A stretch of DNA of 64,000 nt from Merluccius polli (taxonomy: Eukaryota > Chordata > Actinopteri > Gadiformes > Merlucciidae): the NCBI GenBank assembly GCA_030340625.1, contig JAOPHQ010003992.1, positions 1 to 64,000 on the forward strand, in the 5' to 3' direction. Below are positions 19,946-32,828 of the stretch, piece by piece. The notes beneath the pieces were generated by a model that saw only the letters and a program-made list of their open reading frames with translations, had not been told where the DNA came from and did no database searches. A program made the position numbers and the translations under genes. The first letter of the stretch is position 1, and each line of letters begins with the position of its first letter.

Positions 19946-22900
19946 GTGAGTGTTCTCCGCCCCACGCGACTGTTTCCACGCGCACATCTTTGACAACGGG
20001 AAAATCACATCGGGTTCATTTATACAACCAAAAAGACATGCCTTTATCAGTTATGGGGGACCACCCCCATAAGTGATAATGGGTCATATGTCTACCGGAG
20101 AATGTCCCTCGTCCTTCAAGAGTCACTCTGAGCATGCAAGATCCTATCGTCATTCTCTCCGCTGTTGTAGCAAAAAAAAAGACTCTTTATGAGATTGTTT
20201 TCCGATGAATACTTTACCAAGAAAGATCCTATATTATCCAGTCAAATTAGTACATTTCGTCAATATTCTGTACTGGCTAATACATATAGTTTAGATCTTG
20301 AAGTCGGTGTTGATGTCTAAGAAGTGCCGTGGGTGCATTGCTATAATGACTCCAACTGTAAGGGCCATGATTTGGGTACCGTGTTTAACCTGCGGAACAG
20401 GTGCACTGAATGCATAGCCCAGAACAGTCCTGCTCATGATGTATGGAATGACCAGAATTGATGTATGGGAATGTATTTTTCTATTGCAGATAATTAATCA
20501 TTTAGATGAGTTTTTTTGATGTGCAGATCAGTTAAGGGCACTTTTCAGTAAGTGTGAGCAGTTGGATAACAACACAAGACACAAATTCAACTTGACTGAG
20601 CCTTAAGCCCTGTCTCAGAATGGCTATACGAAACGTTCTTCTGCTTTAGCTGTGACCATATAACCAGGGCCAAGGCTAAAGATGCTATATTCGTACCTGT
20701 TGATCTTGGTCATCAAGTATACCTTTTTGAAAATCCTCTTGAATTGAATTGTGCTTGTACAACACACTACATTACAAACGGCAATTTTGGCTAGCTTTCA
20801 AACGAGTTGTAATGTTGTTTTCATCTTCCCCACCTCAGAGCTTGTGATGCTTCTGGAGTGGTGGTCGGGCACGGATTGCACCCTCTACACAGACCAGGCC
20901 ACGGTGGATAAATTTGGCAAGGAGCACGTCATCATCATCCTCAATCACAACTATGAGATTGACTTCCTCTGTGGCTGGACCATGTGTGAGAGATATGGCG
21001 TCCTAGGGGTGAGTGTACTCGTGTCTCTCGCTACCCCCGTCACACTCAAAGGTTCACTTATGTTGATGAATGAAGTTAGCCTGACAATAAACCACACATA
21101 TATTGCCCTTTCAAAGGAAGCTTGTTAATTGGACTTTCACATTTTTTAAGTGGTGGTATGGGATCAAGACTGAGATGGACTATATGTTGCCTGTACAAGA
21201 TCGTACGACTAATGTACACATAGTGTATTACTAATCAAAACTACTTTTGATGAAATTCCAATACATATATACTTTTCTTATACCCCCCCCCCCACACACA
21301 CACAGAGTTCAAAGGTGTTAGCCAAACACGAGCTACTGAAGGTGCCTCTGATTGGCTGGACCTGGTACTTCCTGGAGATTGTCTTCTGCAAGAGGAAGTG
21401 GGAAGAAGACCGGGACACCGTCTTCAAGGGTCTGGACCAGCTGAAAGACTACCCAGAGTTTATGTGGGTAGGTACACAGAAGCTTGAAAAAGAAAAAATG
21501 GTTTCAGATTTTTTTCCTTCGTGTTAGGACATGGTGATGGTATCTACATCCAAAGAAAAAAAACAGGCCTTAAGAAGTCTGTTTTTGTTGCTTGACACAA
21601 TGGATTCCCTATCTATTGAACATGTTTGAACTACACTCTTGGGAACACATTCAGCTTCTCTGGTACATCCTGGTTTGACCAGTCTTTTTACCCTTCTGTC
21701 CTCGTAGTACACCAGCTGTATTCAAAACAGCTCGGCAGGAGGCAAACTGTTTATTTTGCCTTCAGGTTTTCACATACTGGAGTGTTGGCGCCAATGAGAG
21801 CTTAGCCCGTGCATTTCAGAAAAAGAGGTTTTCCTGCTGTGCTTTGAAATAGTGAGAAAAAATTACATTCAATGAGAGAAATGAAGTCCATAGTATCCTA
21901 TCTGCCGACCATGTGTCCCTAGTATTACAGCGGTTTTAGTTTTTTAAAATTTTTATTAACAATAAAGGCGCAGCTCTGGCTGTGTTTCTAGGTCGGTGGG
22001 GCTCCTGTATTCACTCCTACCGCGCCTCCCTAGAGGTGTGGAAGACATATTGTATCATTTTGTATTATAATTTTTTTGAAACAGTTTCCATCTCCTCGCT
22101 TGCCAGTTCAGGAGATTAGGCAAATCGGTGGTTGATCTGATTACCAGGCCCCAAAGTCGTACATCATGTCACGTCCCAGTGACACGGTTTTCGAGGGCGG
22201 CCCGAGCTATTTACGACACACTTTATCTCTGAGACGGTGACTTAGTTTCAGCAGAGGGTTTTGTTAAGGATAGTGTAATTAAACCTTGGAGAAGCTAGTG
22301 GGTCTATTGGGAATGGCGAAAGCAGGCGAGAGATGTATGCATGTCTGTCTGTCTGTCTGTTTTTTTTAAGTCCTTTATTCCCTTTTTGTAGTTCCTGCTG
22401 TATTGCGAGGGCACCCGCTTCACAGAGAAGAAGCATGAAATCAGCATGCAGGTGGCAGAGAGCAAAGGACTGCCCAGACTCAAATACCACCTCCTCCCCA
22501 GAACCAAAGGCTTCACCACCACTTTGCAGTGTCTCAAGGGCACAGGTCAGAGAAATGTACACACACACGTGTATATAAATGCATTCAATAAAAGTCTATA
22601 CATACTTATATGTTTGATATACACCCTCATTACCATTAAGATGTATACTTCCATTGATGTTTTATGGGTATTTTGTTCCCTGTCGTTCCTAGTCGCCGCC
22701 GTCTACGACGTGACACTCAACTTCAAAGACCAGCAGACCCCCACCCTGCTGGGCATCGTGAATGGCAAGAAATACAAAGCTGACTTGAAGATCAGGTGGG
22801 TACAACACCCCACCGCTCCCCCCCCCCCGCCCCTACCTCCCCTGCTGCCTTCGGCTCGACTAATAAGTCTTCAAGCGGTCAGTGTAATGATGATGCATTA

Positions 22901-25877
22901 GGCTGCCAAAGTACCCCGCCCCCCTCCCTCCCCTGCTCCATCCTCATGTAGAGTTGTGTCAAATAGACATTATGCATTGTAAGCCCCTTGGCAGCCAACC
23001 TTGACGCAGGAAGGGGCGCTGAATCTTGGCTTGTGGCCTAACACACTTACGGTCTTGAAGACATTAGGTATGTGAAAGCCACGGCCAGTTCTACTCTCCC
23101 ACTCTTCTAATCTCCTCCGTAAAGAGGCCTGACGCAGGGGACATGGGGAGAGCAGGTTGGAGATGGGCTGCAGGTGAAGACAGTGTAATAGGCAAACCGA
23201 CGCCAGTGCATTTAATTCCCCTCTAAAAGCATATTTGAATTGCAGCTTTTCAATCAAAGTCGAGTGCGAAATGATCAACATGGATCATTTTGTTTTGTTT
23301 CAAATATCAGTGAAGCTGCATTTGATGGGGAACAGCCAAAAACAGTTAAGAATATCTCAAGTTTCGCCGGCGCCAATCGCACAAAGGCTCCTGCCGTGGT
23401 CATGGCTGTGCTAGAGACTGGGTGGAAGTTCACTGCAGGAAGTAAGACTTAGCAGGGCTCTCTGATGAAGCAGCGGTGTAAAATAGGTGGGGTGGCGGCC
23501 TCCAGTGGTCAAACATTGCCCTAACAGACTCTTCCACCCGGTCAGCAGTTCTGTTGCTTTCTTTCTCCTGCTCTCCCTTTAACTCACATATACTGTCTCT
23601 CTCCACCCATTCCAGGCGATTCCCTGTGGAAGAGATCCCAGATGATGAGAAAGAGTGTGCCAACTGGCTGCATAAGCTATATCAGGAAAAGGTAAGGCTG
23701 GGCCACATGGCATTAAAGGGAACCCGCTGAGTAAGTGTACCTAGTAGAGTCCCCATTCAATACCAGCTGTCGACGCTATCTTTATTTATTTTACGCTTCT
23801 TCAGCCCCCACCCTCCCCCTGTAAATTATATCAACCAGGACGGCGCAAAATGAATAGTTGCACTTATGTTCAGAAATGTTTTCTTCCATTTTTACCATTA
23901 TCAGCTAATTAGTGTAGCAGACGGTAATGCATCACAGACACTTGGGCGCTTCCTCAGTTCTGCTGACTTTGAGGATTCTTGTGTGGTGCAGAGGAGCACG
24001 CCGGCATTTAGCTGCTTGCTAGAGCCCGTCGTTGATCTTCATGCAATCTCTGAGATGTTCCTTGCAGTTTGACATTGAAAAGATAAACGATAAATAAAAC
24101 GGCAGTCTCCTCTGATATGGTCCACTGGTGCAAAGTCTTGAGTTGACCTCCAACAAGGAAAATGCCACCATGTATAACATGATAATAATGCACCATGTAT
24201 AACACGATAATAATGCACCATGTATAACATGATGATAATGCACCATGTATAACACGATAATGCACCATGTATAACACGATGATAATGCACCATGTATAAC
24301 ACGATGATGATGCACCATGTATAACATGATAATGCACCATATTTAACACGATGATAATGCCCCATGTATAACACAATAATGCACTATGTATAACATGATG
24401 ATGATGCACCATGTATAACACGATGATAATGCACCATGTATAACACGATGATGATGCACCATGTATAACACGATGATGATGCACCATGTATAACACGATG
24501 ATAATGCACCATGTATAACACGATGATGATGCACCATGTATAACACGATGATAATGCACCATGTATAACACGATGATGATGCACCATGTATAACACGATG
24601 ATAATGCACCATGTATAACATGATGATAATGCCCCATGTATAACACGATAATGCACCATATTTAACACGATGATAATGCCCCATGTATAACATGATGATA
24701 ATGCCCCATGTATAACACGATAATGCACCATATTTAACACGATGATAATGCCCCATGTATAACATGATGATAATGCCCCATGTATAACACGATAATGCAC
24801 CATATTTAACACGATGATAATGCACCATGTATAACAGTTGGGAGTGGTCCCTAGAAGTTTCTAGAAGTTTGCTGTGTATTTGCCTTTGGTGTTTATTCAT
24901 AGCATTGTGCCCAACAATGCCCCCTAGCTGTTATAAAATCACTGTAAACCACGGCCTCTCGTGGCTTATGGGTTAAAAACAACTCAGACCTGTTCCTGTG
25001 CCTGGCCTAGGACGCCCTCCAAGAGCACTACCACAAGGAGGGCAGCTTCCCCGGGCCCACCATCGTCGCTCCCCGACGCCCCTGGACACTCCTCAACTTC
25101 CTGTTCTGGGCCACCCTGCTGCTCTCGCCCCTCATCAACTTCGCCTGCGGCGTGGCCGTCAGCGGCTCACCCCTCCTCATCATCGGCTTCCTCCTCTTCC
25201 TCATCGTAGGTAGGTGTCTGGCTCATGTCCCCGCGGCGCCAAGGACACGCGTACACGTGTCGGATCGCCTTGCTTTCCAATACTGCGTTGATTCTACAAC
25301 GTTGCCATTTCAATGGATGGGCTGGAGCGTTGCAATTTGTTGCCGTTCAACCTGCTGTTCACCAAGTTGTATAACCGTATTGTACCAATACTGTACAACA
25401 ACGGTATTGTTCTATGCAAGCATTGCATCTATTGTATAATTGTACCTGATTCTATACATATTTTTTATTCATGCTCAATACGATTCTGTATTAATGGTAT
25501 CGTTCCCTACAAAAGCAAGTTAAAGGTTAGAAGCATAACCCCTATATAATAACTCGTATTCTGTATCTCAAATGACTTTTTCTCAATACACAATACTTCT
25601 GGTGTCTGGTGCCGACTGTTTCGGGTTTTTATTAATCCCCGCAGGGCAACAACGACAAAGCTCCTTAACACGCTGAGCTCCTGCCATTGTTTGACCTGCA
25701 TTGTCTTCCTCTAATCTTTCCTTTTGTTGTTTTTTCTCATTCTCCTCCCCTATCTCTCTCTCTGTCTCTATATACCTCTCCCCAGCCTCCATAGCCATCC
25801 GCCGTCTCATCGGTGTCACCGAGGTAAACAAGACGGGCTCCAGCTACGGCAACCCGGAGGCCAAGAAGCAAAACTAG
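19768..25877 (+). CDS. agpat3: 1-acylglycerol-3-phosphate acyltransferase 3 (LPAAT gamma)
   Basis: This enzyme acylates lysophosphatidic acid at sn-2 to make phosphatidic acid in ER/Golgi membranes, a step of phospholipid and triacylglycerol synthesis. Eight coding exons have consistent phases: 19768-19945, 20839-21008, 21306-21467, 22392-22545, 22693-22795, 23616-23691, 25011-25209 and 25786-25877. They give 377 residues, close to the 376 of human AGPAT3. The start MGLLTCLKSLFILQLLMGF begins a hydrophobic N-terminal segment. The acyltransferase motifs are NHNYEID (His96, Asp101), the FCKRKWEEDRD region, EGTRF (Glu176) and LPRTKGF. Two hydrophobic segments at about 307-329 and 333-352 are followed by RRLIGVTEV, SSYGN and a lysine-rich end, KKQN. 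Identity is clearly higher to AGPAT3 than to AGPAT4 by recall. No frameshifts were seen. Confidence 0.96.
20839..21008 (+). CDS. agpat3: agpat3 coding exon 2 (H-X4-D motif)
   Basis: 170 nt, ending with GGG before GTGAGT. It encodes LVMLLEWWSG through the catalytic NHNYEID and GWTMCERYGVLG. Confidence 0.94.
21306..21467 (+). CDS. agpat3: agpat3 coding exon 3
   Basis: 162 nt, 54 codons, SSKVLAKHELLKVPLIGWTW to EFMW. Its acceptor tract is a C-run followed by CA repeats. Confidence 0.94.
22392..22545 (+). CDS. agpat3: agpat3 coding exon 4 (EGTR motif)
   Basis: 154 nt; encodes FLLYCEGTRFTEKKHEISMQ and then LPRTKGF. The acceptor is CCTTTTTGTAG and the donor ACAG|GTCAGA. Confidence 0.94.
22693..22795 (+). 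CDS. agpat3: agpat3 coding exon 5
   Basis: 103 nt; AAVYDVTLNF to YKADLKI, ending AG before GTGGGT. Confidence 0.93.
23616..23691 (+). CDS. agpat3: agpat3 coding exon 6
   Basis: 76 nt; RFPVEEIPDDEKECANWLHK then LYQEK. Donor AAAAG|GTAAGG. Confidence 0.94.
24164..24838. repeat. 25/22-bp minisatellite in agpat3 intron, about 27 units
   Basis: The main unit is CACCATGTATAACACGATGA followed by TAATG (25 bp); a shorter 22-bp variant lacks one GAT. Near 24653-24815 a three-unit block (ATATTTAACACG, CCCCATGTATAACATG and CCCCATGTATAACACG types) is repeated about three times, so there is a higher-order structure. The array has no stops in several minus-strand frames, but those peptides have no support as genes. 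Confidence 0.95.
25011..25209 (+). CDS. agpat3: agpat3 coding exon 7 (C-terminal membrane segments)
   Basis: 199 nt; DALQEHYHKEGSFPGPTIVA followed by PRRPWTLLNF and two hydrophobic stretches. Donor GTAG|GTAGGT. Confidence 0.94.
25786..25877 (+). CDS. agpat3: agpat3 last coding exon
   Basis: 92 nt; SIAIRRLIGVTEVNKTGSSY to GNPEAKKQN and TAG. Acceptor CTCTCCCCAG. Confidence 0.95.
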
Positions 25878-26085
25878 AGCAAACTCTCCCCCCTCTCGTC
25901 CCCCTCACCCTCGCCTCTCCCTTTCTCGTCCCGCCCTCCCCCTGCTCACAGTGATCTCTGTGTGTCCCAGTATACCGGAGTCACCTTGCCCATAAACGCC
26001 ACCTCCTCCCCCGCCTCTCCCACCTCTGTTCTACCCTGTGCTCAAAGGCTAAAACTAATGAATAAAAAAAAAAAAAAATGCAAGA
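25878..26085 (+). other. agpat3: agpat3 3'UTR, proximal poly(A) signal
   Basis: C-rich UTR after the stop codon, with AATAAA at 26061-26066 running into an A-tract. Longer forms are possible: AATAAA also occurs near 27366 and 29018 in otherwise featureless AT-rich sequence. Confidence 0.5.
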
Positions 26086-29000
26086 AAAAAAATCTACGTT
26101 TTAAATAGTAATAATGTTACATGACTTACATGAGACACTAGAGAGAGAGAGAGAGAGAGAGGGAGAAGACCACGAGAAGAGAGAGAGAGAGACGTCTACG
26201 TCTCAGGGATTAATAATAATCCCTTTAAGGACACACTCAAGAACGGGGAGGGGGTGGGGTAGCGCTTGTACGTCCACTCCCCCACCCCTCTCCCCTGGAT
26301 GCCCCGCCCACCCCTCACATGGACGGCCAATCTGTTTGCTACGTTTCACCAAGCGCGCTCCGCCTCCGCCGCTGCACTATTCTACAACATCTGACGCTCC
26401 TCCGCCAACCTGGACAAGAAGACAAAAGAAAAGCACTTCTTTGGTGTCCCCGTGAAACGCACACGTCTGTTTTTGCTCTGTTCCTCCTGTAGACATACGG
26501 TTTAGGTTTTCCTCGTTTGTTAGTTTCGCTAGCTGCGACAGGTAACAGGACCCGGTGCCCCAGGGGCATGGCCTGGTTCCCCTGGTCATCGTTGTTGTTG
26601 TTGCTGCTGCTGTTGCGTCATGTTCGCCCAGAGACACAGGTATTTCTAAACCCGGTAGGAATTGGGAACGGGCGCTAAGGTTTCTGGGGACTGGAGACAG
26701 CAGCACCAGAGAGTTTTTCGATGAGGTGGATAATGAATGAAACGTCCCTACCGGTGGTCACCGGGCCTTCATTGGCACTCAATGATAACCAGCCATTCCA
26801 AAATGGTGACAAATTTAACTTTTCCATTTTCATTTGGCTATTCCCCCTCTTGAACTTGCAAAGCAATCACATCAAGTGATTGCTTTTCATCCAGCTGGTA
26901 TTGCGTCTAAACATTGAAACACATTTCGAGCGTAGAATGAACTTCCAGCACTTGTGTTTAGTTGTTTTTTTGACAGTCAAAATGCAGTACAGAACGGATT
27001 CAGCCACAGGTAGAGATGTGAAGCGCTCATGCAGGTGCAGTAGACTGGCTAGTGGTACAATCCAATTGTAACGTGTCCTATAGTTATTTCATCTGCGTTC
27101 TACAATAGATCTGCAAGACTTTACACAAGTAATGTTGACTACCTTTGCCTTAATTCAAGCTTGCATAGGCAAGGGAGCGCTTTTTTTAGTTTTAGTTAGT
27201 TTTTTTTGTCAACCCCTCTGTTTCCTGTCAATCACATTCACCTCCCTTCACCCAACACAGCGATGTGTTGCTCATTAGGTATTTGGAGCATTGACTGACG
27301 TGTTGTGGGCCGGGCACTGCTGTTTTGTTTGTATAAGACACCTCCTTAGCACTGCTCACTAGTTAAATAAAAAGCTGCCTTTCGTTAGATACCATGCTGT
27401 ATGCAGCTCCATATTCCTGTTTTGTTTCACAGGTGCAGTATCTCTGGGTTTGTTTTCCTGCACATTTGAACTGTGACTTCATCTAATTGCTGAATGCTAC
27501 ATGATTGGACCCATTTGTCATGTGACTACTAGCGATGTCTTCTTGGCCCTTGGGCTGGCATCCCCCCTGTAAAGTAACATTCTTGTATTCAAGAGAAAAG
27601 CCATCCAACACATGACTTATTTGGACTTATTGGATTCATGCAAGCCTTAATAGACAGTGCTGCTTACTTTGTTTTGTTTGGCTGCTTTCTGAAGCCCTGC
27701 CATAGATCCAGGACATGGAGATGTAACGGAGGATATGTTTTTATTCAGTTAAAATATGGCGTGACTACATGCTGCTTGATTCTGATGTTTCTATAGCAAC
27801 TCCTGATAAAAAGGGGAGAAGTAGAAGTTTCTTGTATGTGTCATCCCCAAAACCCTGTGTCACACACACACACACACACAAACATATCTCCTGCTGTAAG
27901 TGATATGCATAACATTTTCAACATAACTGAATTGCACCATCTGAAATTCATGAACAAAAACAACAAAAAATGGCAGCCCCAAGAACTCGTGGAGGTTTAT
28001 GTGGAGTATTCAGTCTCTCCCCCTTATTTACCCCATGGATCCCAGTAAGCCAGCAAGCAGTAGGGTGCTTGTGCAGTCCTGCCCCTCTTGCAGGTCTTCG
28101 GTAGCTGTGTACAGTAGAGAGGGGGATTATTAGACATTTGCTGGAGGGTTTTTATTTTGTATGCAAAGGAAAAAAAAGTCCACTCCTAACTTAATATTTT
28201 TGTGTTCAGATTTCTTAAATCAAAAAGAAAAGTACTGCGATCAAACATTGAATCTTGAAGGTAATTAACTTAGTGGCACTTCTTGAGTGAGCTTCTTTTT
28301 GTTTTATTTTTAAGTCAAATTTGTATCCGTTTTCTTTGATTAACTAAACATTAAAGAATTAAATCACATTCTTATGGATTCATTTGGGTTTGTGTGTGTG
28401 TTTTTACCCATGCCAGTATTTTGGTTATTGAACTATTTTAACTGCGTTTTAGTGTTTAATTGCCGATGAATATTGTTAATTTTGGATGCTTGCTTTTTCT
28501 CGTTCTGATCTACGTGGCCATTTTGACTCGAGCATCAGCTTCACCTTCCATATGTTATACAATGATCCTCAGCTTTTCTTCAGACATTTCCCCAGAAACT
28601 GTTAAGAATAACGTGTACATAATGAAAAGGATTCATGTTTTAGAAAATGACTGAATGTACATGTTGCCATCTAACTATTGAATGACCGTCGAGACTACAT
28701 GAGTCAATTGAACTGGTCTCACGCCAAACGTCTACAGAAATACATGGTAAAGGTTTTACATCTTTTGTTTTTTTTGTGAATCCATTGAGTGACCCCTGTC
28801 TTGGAAGAAGAAACTTCTTATTGATGGTTATGCAGCATTTTACACTGACTTTATAATGAGTAATTTTTACAGTAATGCAAGTGTAGAAGTTTTACTTTTT
28901 GCATGATGTGCATTGTTGCACAGCTCCAGATCCCAGTTATTAGTTTTGACTCAGGGATTGTTCAACAGACGGGCGTCAGCTGATGGAAAAGTTGTGGCAT

Positions 29001-31190
29001 TCACTGAATTTGAATCGTAAATAAAAAGGCTTTCTGAGGAAGCTATACTCGGTTCATTTGGTTGTTTTTGAGATGACAAATGTTTCCTGATGGCATGCAA
29101 AAAGGGAAAGGTATAGTCACTAAATAAGCAGCTGTTGTGTACATGTACATATGTTGTGTATGGAAGGATTTTTAACTGATTGCATTTTGTGTGTTGCACG
29201 GTTTAAATGTAGGCCTATAATGACATTTGACTTTCATGACAAGATCCTATCTCTATATATGTAGGCCTAATCAAAGTACTTGTCCATCTTAGTAGGATAT
29301 GCACATAAGTCTTGGGGAACTGAGGATCGTCCTCTTGGGCTGTGATTAGCGAAGAGTCTGACAGGAAACGCCATCCTAGGCAGGAAGCTGTTTGACACCG
29401 GTAGAGATGGGCTGCAGTAGATGGGGTGTCATGCACAGCGAAATTCACCGTGGTGAACATGCCTGGGAGTCGGATCCAGTATTCGGTCGGAGGAGACCCC
29501 TCATAGGTGGACCACAACATGCATGGCTATGTGACTGCCAGGGCCTCACGCCTTTCTAATGCCTCCCAGGGCTGGGAATGGACACTGGAGGGTCATCGCA
29601 AGCTGCTGAATGACACGCTCTGGAGACATAAGGTCGTCATGAAACGCTGAGGGGGGGGGGGGGGGGGTCGTCCGTGGAGAGCTATGTTGCGAGTCGTGGG
29701 TTTCTCAAGGACACACCTGTCTCCTTTTGGGACAGGTGTGTCTACAGATGCCACCTATGAGGCACCAGTGTTTGCAGTGATGATGATGATGTTGCTTGGC
29801 TCAGTCAGCTTTTTGAGAAAATCGATGGCAAAGAAACTCAAGGAAGGAAGGAGCGGCGTATGTGGTTCTGAAAGAGAGGTTTTATCTCATTAACTGAGAC
29901 AACGGGGCAGCACAGCGCTGCTCTGCCAAGGGAAGATGCTGATGAACAGGAAGGCCCTAAGAGCTCTATGATGGTAAGTGGTAATTTGGTAAAGTGTACT
30001 TTTTTTTGCTAATGTAATATAATATGTACCCCCCCCTCTAAGGTATATTTTTCCGCCAGTTACCACTTTACCAGCATAAAACATTTTGGAGGAGGGAAAT
30101 GTCTGTGCATGTTACTCATAAACATGAATGTTACACTGCTGGGTGTGAATGCTTACAGTTTGACAACAAGTGGAGTTGTGCTTCACCTGTGATTGTTGTC
30201 ATTCATTAGGAAGATTCACCAAACTCACATGAAAGCATTCAGATTTACATCATTATATTAAAGTGGTATTTAGATTCACAATGGTTTCCCTGCAGTCCCT
30301 CGAAGTACCTCTAGGGGTCAGCGTACCCCCATTTAAGAAACACTGGCAGAGGGTAAAACGACTCTATACTTATTTAGCTTTTACCCCAAATAACAATTCA
30401 ACTGTTGTGTTTCAGCCTCAAGAAGGCCTACGTGTTATCTTGATAACTATTATTGTCTATATTTCGCCATTGTCTATATTTTACCAAAGTGACCTGGAAA
30501 GCAGCCTTTCCCCTACAAGTCCCATCGTACACAACAGAAGTGTCGCAACAAAGTCCAATCCCCATACTACCGTACTATTTAGTATGCCAGAAAAAAAAGA
30601 TTTAGCACGTCCCAATGCAGTATGCCAAAAATACCAGGATGTCCTACTTACATCCGGGGCGCGTTTTGCAGTACGCATTAACGTAGACATACAGTATGTC
30701 TATGCGCATTAAGCCAGCATGCTTTTCTGGCTTTTCTGACCCACAATCCTTTGCGCAGCGGAAGTTACGTCACGTGCACAGGTGTGTTTTGTTACAGGTG
30801 TGCTGATCAGTGAAATCACCTGTACTGCGTCTCCAGCCACGTGCGTAATGTATGCAACACGTACTTTGTAAGGGCAGCGCTGCAGTACGCACTGAAAGTA
30901 AAAAAGATGTGTGATGTGATCGTTTTTGTGAAATAGGACAGATACCATACCATATGTCATCAGATAAATTCAAGAAATCAGTAACTGACAATTGCATGAT
31001 ATTAAATAGGCCTTATTATTGGGCTTTCCCATACTTGCATGCCCTTAACGTAGAGTGCACAGCTTTGGGAGGCTGGGAATTAAAAGGCATAACAATAAAG
31101 GCTATTAAATAATTATAATAAAGAATACACTACCATAGCCCACGGCGTACTCAACCCAAAGGAAAAAAAGAAACGATCAGTTGAGTGGTT
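26086..31190. other. agpat3 downstream region, no gene supported
   Basis: It holds a (GA)n run at about 26138-26193, a G-run near 29651-29668, a small hairpin (CACACCTGTC...GACAGGTGTG) at about 29713-29741 and otherwise unique-looking AT-rich sequence that may be an extended 3'UTR. The segment at about 30500-30720 reads like a common teleost MITE (AGTATGCCA-type words), but I found no ends. Frames around 29215-29520 (minus) are open for about 100 codons without a recognisable domain. Confidence 0.4.
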
Positions 31191-31198
31191 GACCTTCC

Positions 31199-31265
31199 CA
31201 GCCAATCACAGTGTGGCGGTTGTCCTAATGAAGGTCACCTGTGTGACCTCCGGTTCTATATTAAG
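31199..31265 (+). promoter_or_regulatory. CCAAT box and TATA-like box of the small gene
   Basis: AGCCAATCA lies at about 31199-31207 and TATATTAA at about 31256-31263. The spacing to the putative start codon at 31303 leaves room for a transcription start near 31288 and a very short 5'UTR. The arrangement fits a compact TATA promoter. Confidence 0.45.
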
Positions 31266-31302
31266 GTGCAGTGTGGCTGATGGCTTCAACAAGGAGCACC
31301 GC

Positions 31303-32828
31303 ATGGTGAGTAACCCCAACCATGTGTGATGGTGGTGAGCGGCGTGTTTGAAGTTGTTTGGACAATGGACCCTTTTCACATGTCGTCAGTAGCAGGGTAA
31401 AGTAACTTCCTGTTCCTGTAATTGTAACTTTTGGGCAGTTTTATTTATGTCTTACAGCACCAGTGTGGTCAGTGTATATTTACTGGACTAGTTGTGTCTC
31501 TACTGGTGTACCGAAATCCAACGGGGGCCATAATTAGTGTTGAGCTACACTTGTGTTTTTCCTACTGTGAAAAGGGTCTTGTCTCCTCGCACAAGACAAG
31601 TTATCTGTAGGCCTATGCTGCTTATTTCTTAAATGTTGCATGTGTTTACTGCTGGTTGTGTTGCATGTGTGTTTGTTTGTTTTAAATAGGGTCGACGAGC
31701 TGACTGACTTAACTCTGGGGGGGCCCCCTGTGGCCCCCCCCAGATCACCCACTATGTCACTGTGTACACTGGGAAACGGCGCTCTGATATATGGTAAGTA
31801 GCAACTGAGTGTACCAAGTTAGGTGACACTGGCTTTGTAGTGAAGACTGCATGCGGGCTGGAGGAACTGTGGCAACTGCGTGGGGAAAAAATGCTCCTGT
31901 AGGCCTACAGGAGCATTGTTCAGCTATACTTGATGTCTCCCCATCCCACAGCCTTTTTTTTTTTTTTTTTTTAAATCAAGGAGGGCCCCATATGGGACTC
32001 CACCCATGTGCTCTGTATGCTTGGTCCAAAATTTGAGTTGTCTTTTTACCATGATGTTGCTCTGGTCCAAGCACAGTTTGCTGTCCAGTACCATGATGCT
32101 CTTCTGGTTAAACAGCACTTTAATGTCCAGTACCATGACTCTTTTTGTGTCCAAATTAACTTTTGGTTGTCTTTTTACCAAGATGCTCTTCTGGTCCAAC
32201 CCCAACTTGATGTACTGTACCGAGATGTTCTTCTGGGCCAACACTTTTCGTCTAGTACCGTGACACATTTCTGGTCCAGCCCCACTTTGTCTTGTACCAC
32301 GATACGCTGCCGGTACCAGCAGCGCTTTGCTGTTTAGTATGACTCTTCTGGTCAAACACATTGTAGTGTGACGCCCTGCAGCACACTGATTGCAGACGGC
32401 ACACTCCCAAGTGAGGGAAGCTGTGATGAATATCTTGATCTGCTGAAAGGCCAAATTTATCAAACGATGGGAGAATCGCACCAGATCTTCCTGAAACGTC
32501 AAATTGTATTTCTAGGAAATTGGGCTGTAGACCTGCCTTCACCCAGGTCAGTACTCTTGGGTCTTGTAATGTGGGGTTGGCAACTATAATTGCTGCTCAC
32601 TTTCTTGATGAGGAGCTTTATAGTCTCAAGATGAGATGTGTTTGAAATATTTTAACTTGCTGTTGGTAACATTTCAATGTATGCAACATGGCTTTATAAG
32701 CTGATTGTGACGTAATCAGTGTAGTTTACATTTGGTTATCAAAATGTCTGACTAATGTTTTTTTTTTTTTGTTGCCTCAATCCATTAGCATGCAAGAGGA
32801 CAGAACAGAGTTGCTCTACGCCAGTTGA
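31303..32828 (+). CDS. Unrecognised compact four-exon gene, about 85 residues
   Basis: Proposed exons: the ATG alone at 31303-31305 (donor GTGAGT follows), 31744-31793, 32382-32546 and 32789-32828. All introns are GT-AG and phases agree (50, 165 and 40 nt). The product starts with M then ITHYVTVYTGKRRSDI, continues TLIADGTLPSEGSCDEYLDL, passes QIFLKRQIVFLGNWAVDLPS and ends MQEDRTELLYAS before TGA. An alternative acceptor after TTGTAG would add five in-frame residues to exon 3. AATAAA at 32858-32863 follows the stop. The protein has no signal peptide, membrane segment or motif that I recognise; the middle is acidic and may be helical. Assembly is inferred from splice signals and open phase only. 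It could instead be a non-coding RNA or part of a longer gene. Confidence 0.5.
31744..31793 (+). CDS. Exon 2 of the small unrecognised gene
   Basis: 50 nt after TGGCCCCCCCCAG; encodes ITHYVTVYTGKRRSDI plus two bases before GTAAGT. The acceptor tract is the C-arm of a G7/C5-C8 fold at 31717-31741. Confidence 0.5.
32382..32546 (+). CDS. Exon 3 of the small unrecognised gene
   Basis: 165 nt between CCCTGCAG and GTCAGT; 54 full codons without a stop, from TLIADGTLPSEG to WAVDLPSP. A second acceptor 15 nt upstream keeps the same frame. Confidence 0.5.

Noticed and set aside
24008..24900. Long minus-strand open frames over the minisatellite (up to about 210 codons)
   Set aside because: They are made of repeated CYTW/VIHGA-type units from the 25-bp array, lie inside an agpat3 intron antisense, and have no unique sequence or splice support.
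29215..29520. 101-codon minus-strand frame
   Set aside because: No recognisable domain, no flanking exons, and stops upstream; kept as unexplained rather than called.
32410..32445. C box (GTGATGA) and D box (CTGA) suggesting a C/D snoRNA
   Set aside because: The boxes are only 13 bases apart, far too close for a snoRNA, and lie in a coding-compatible exon.
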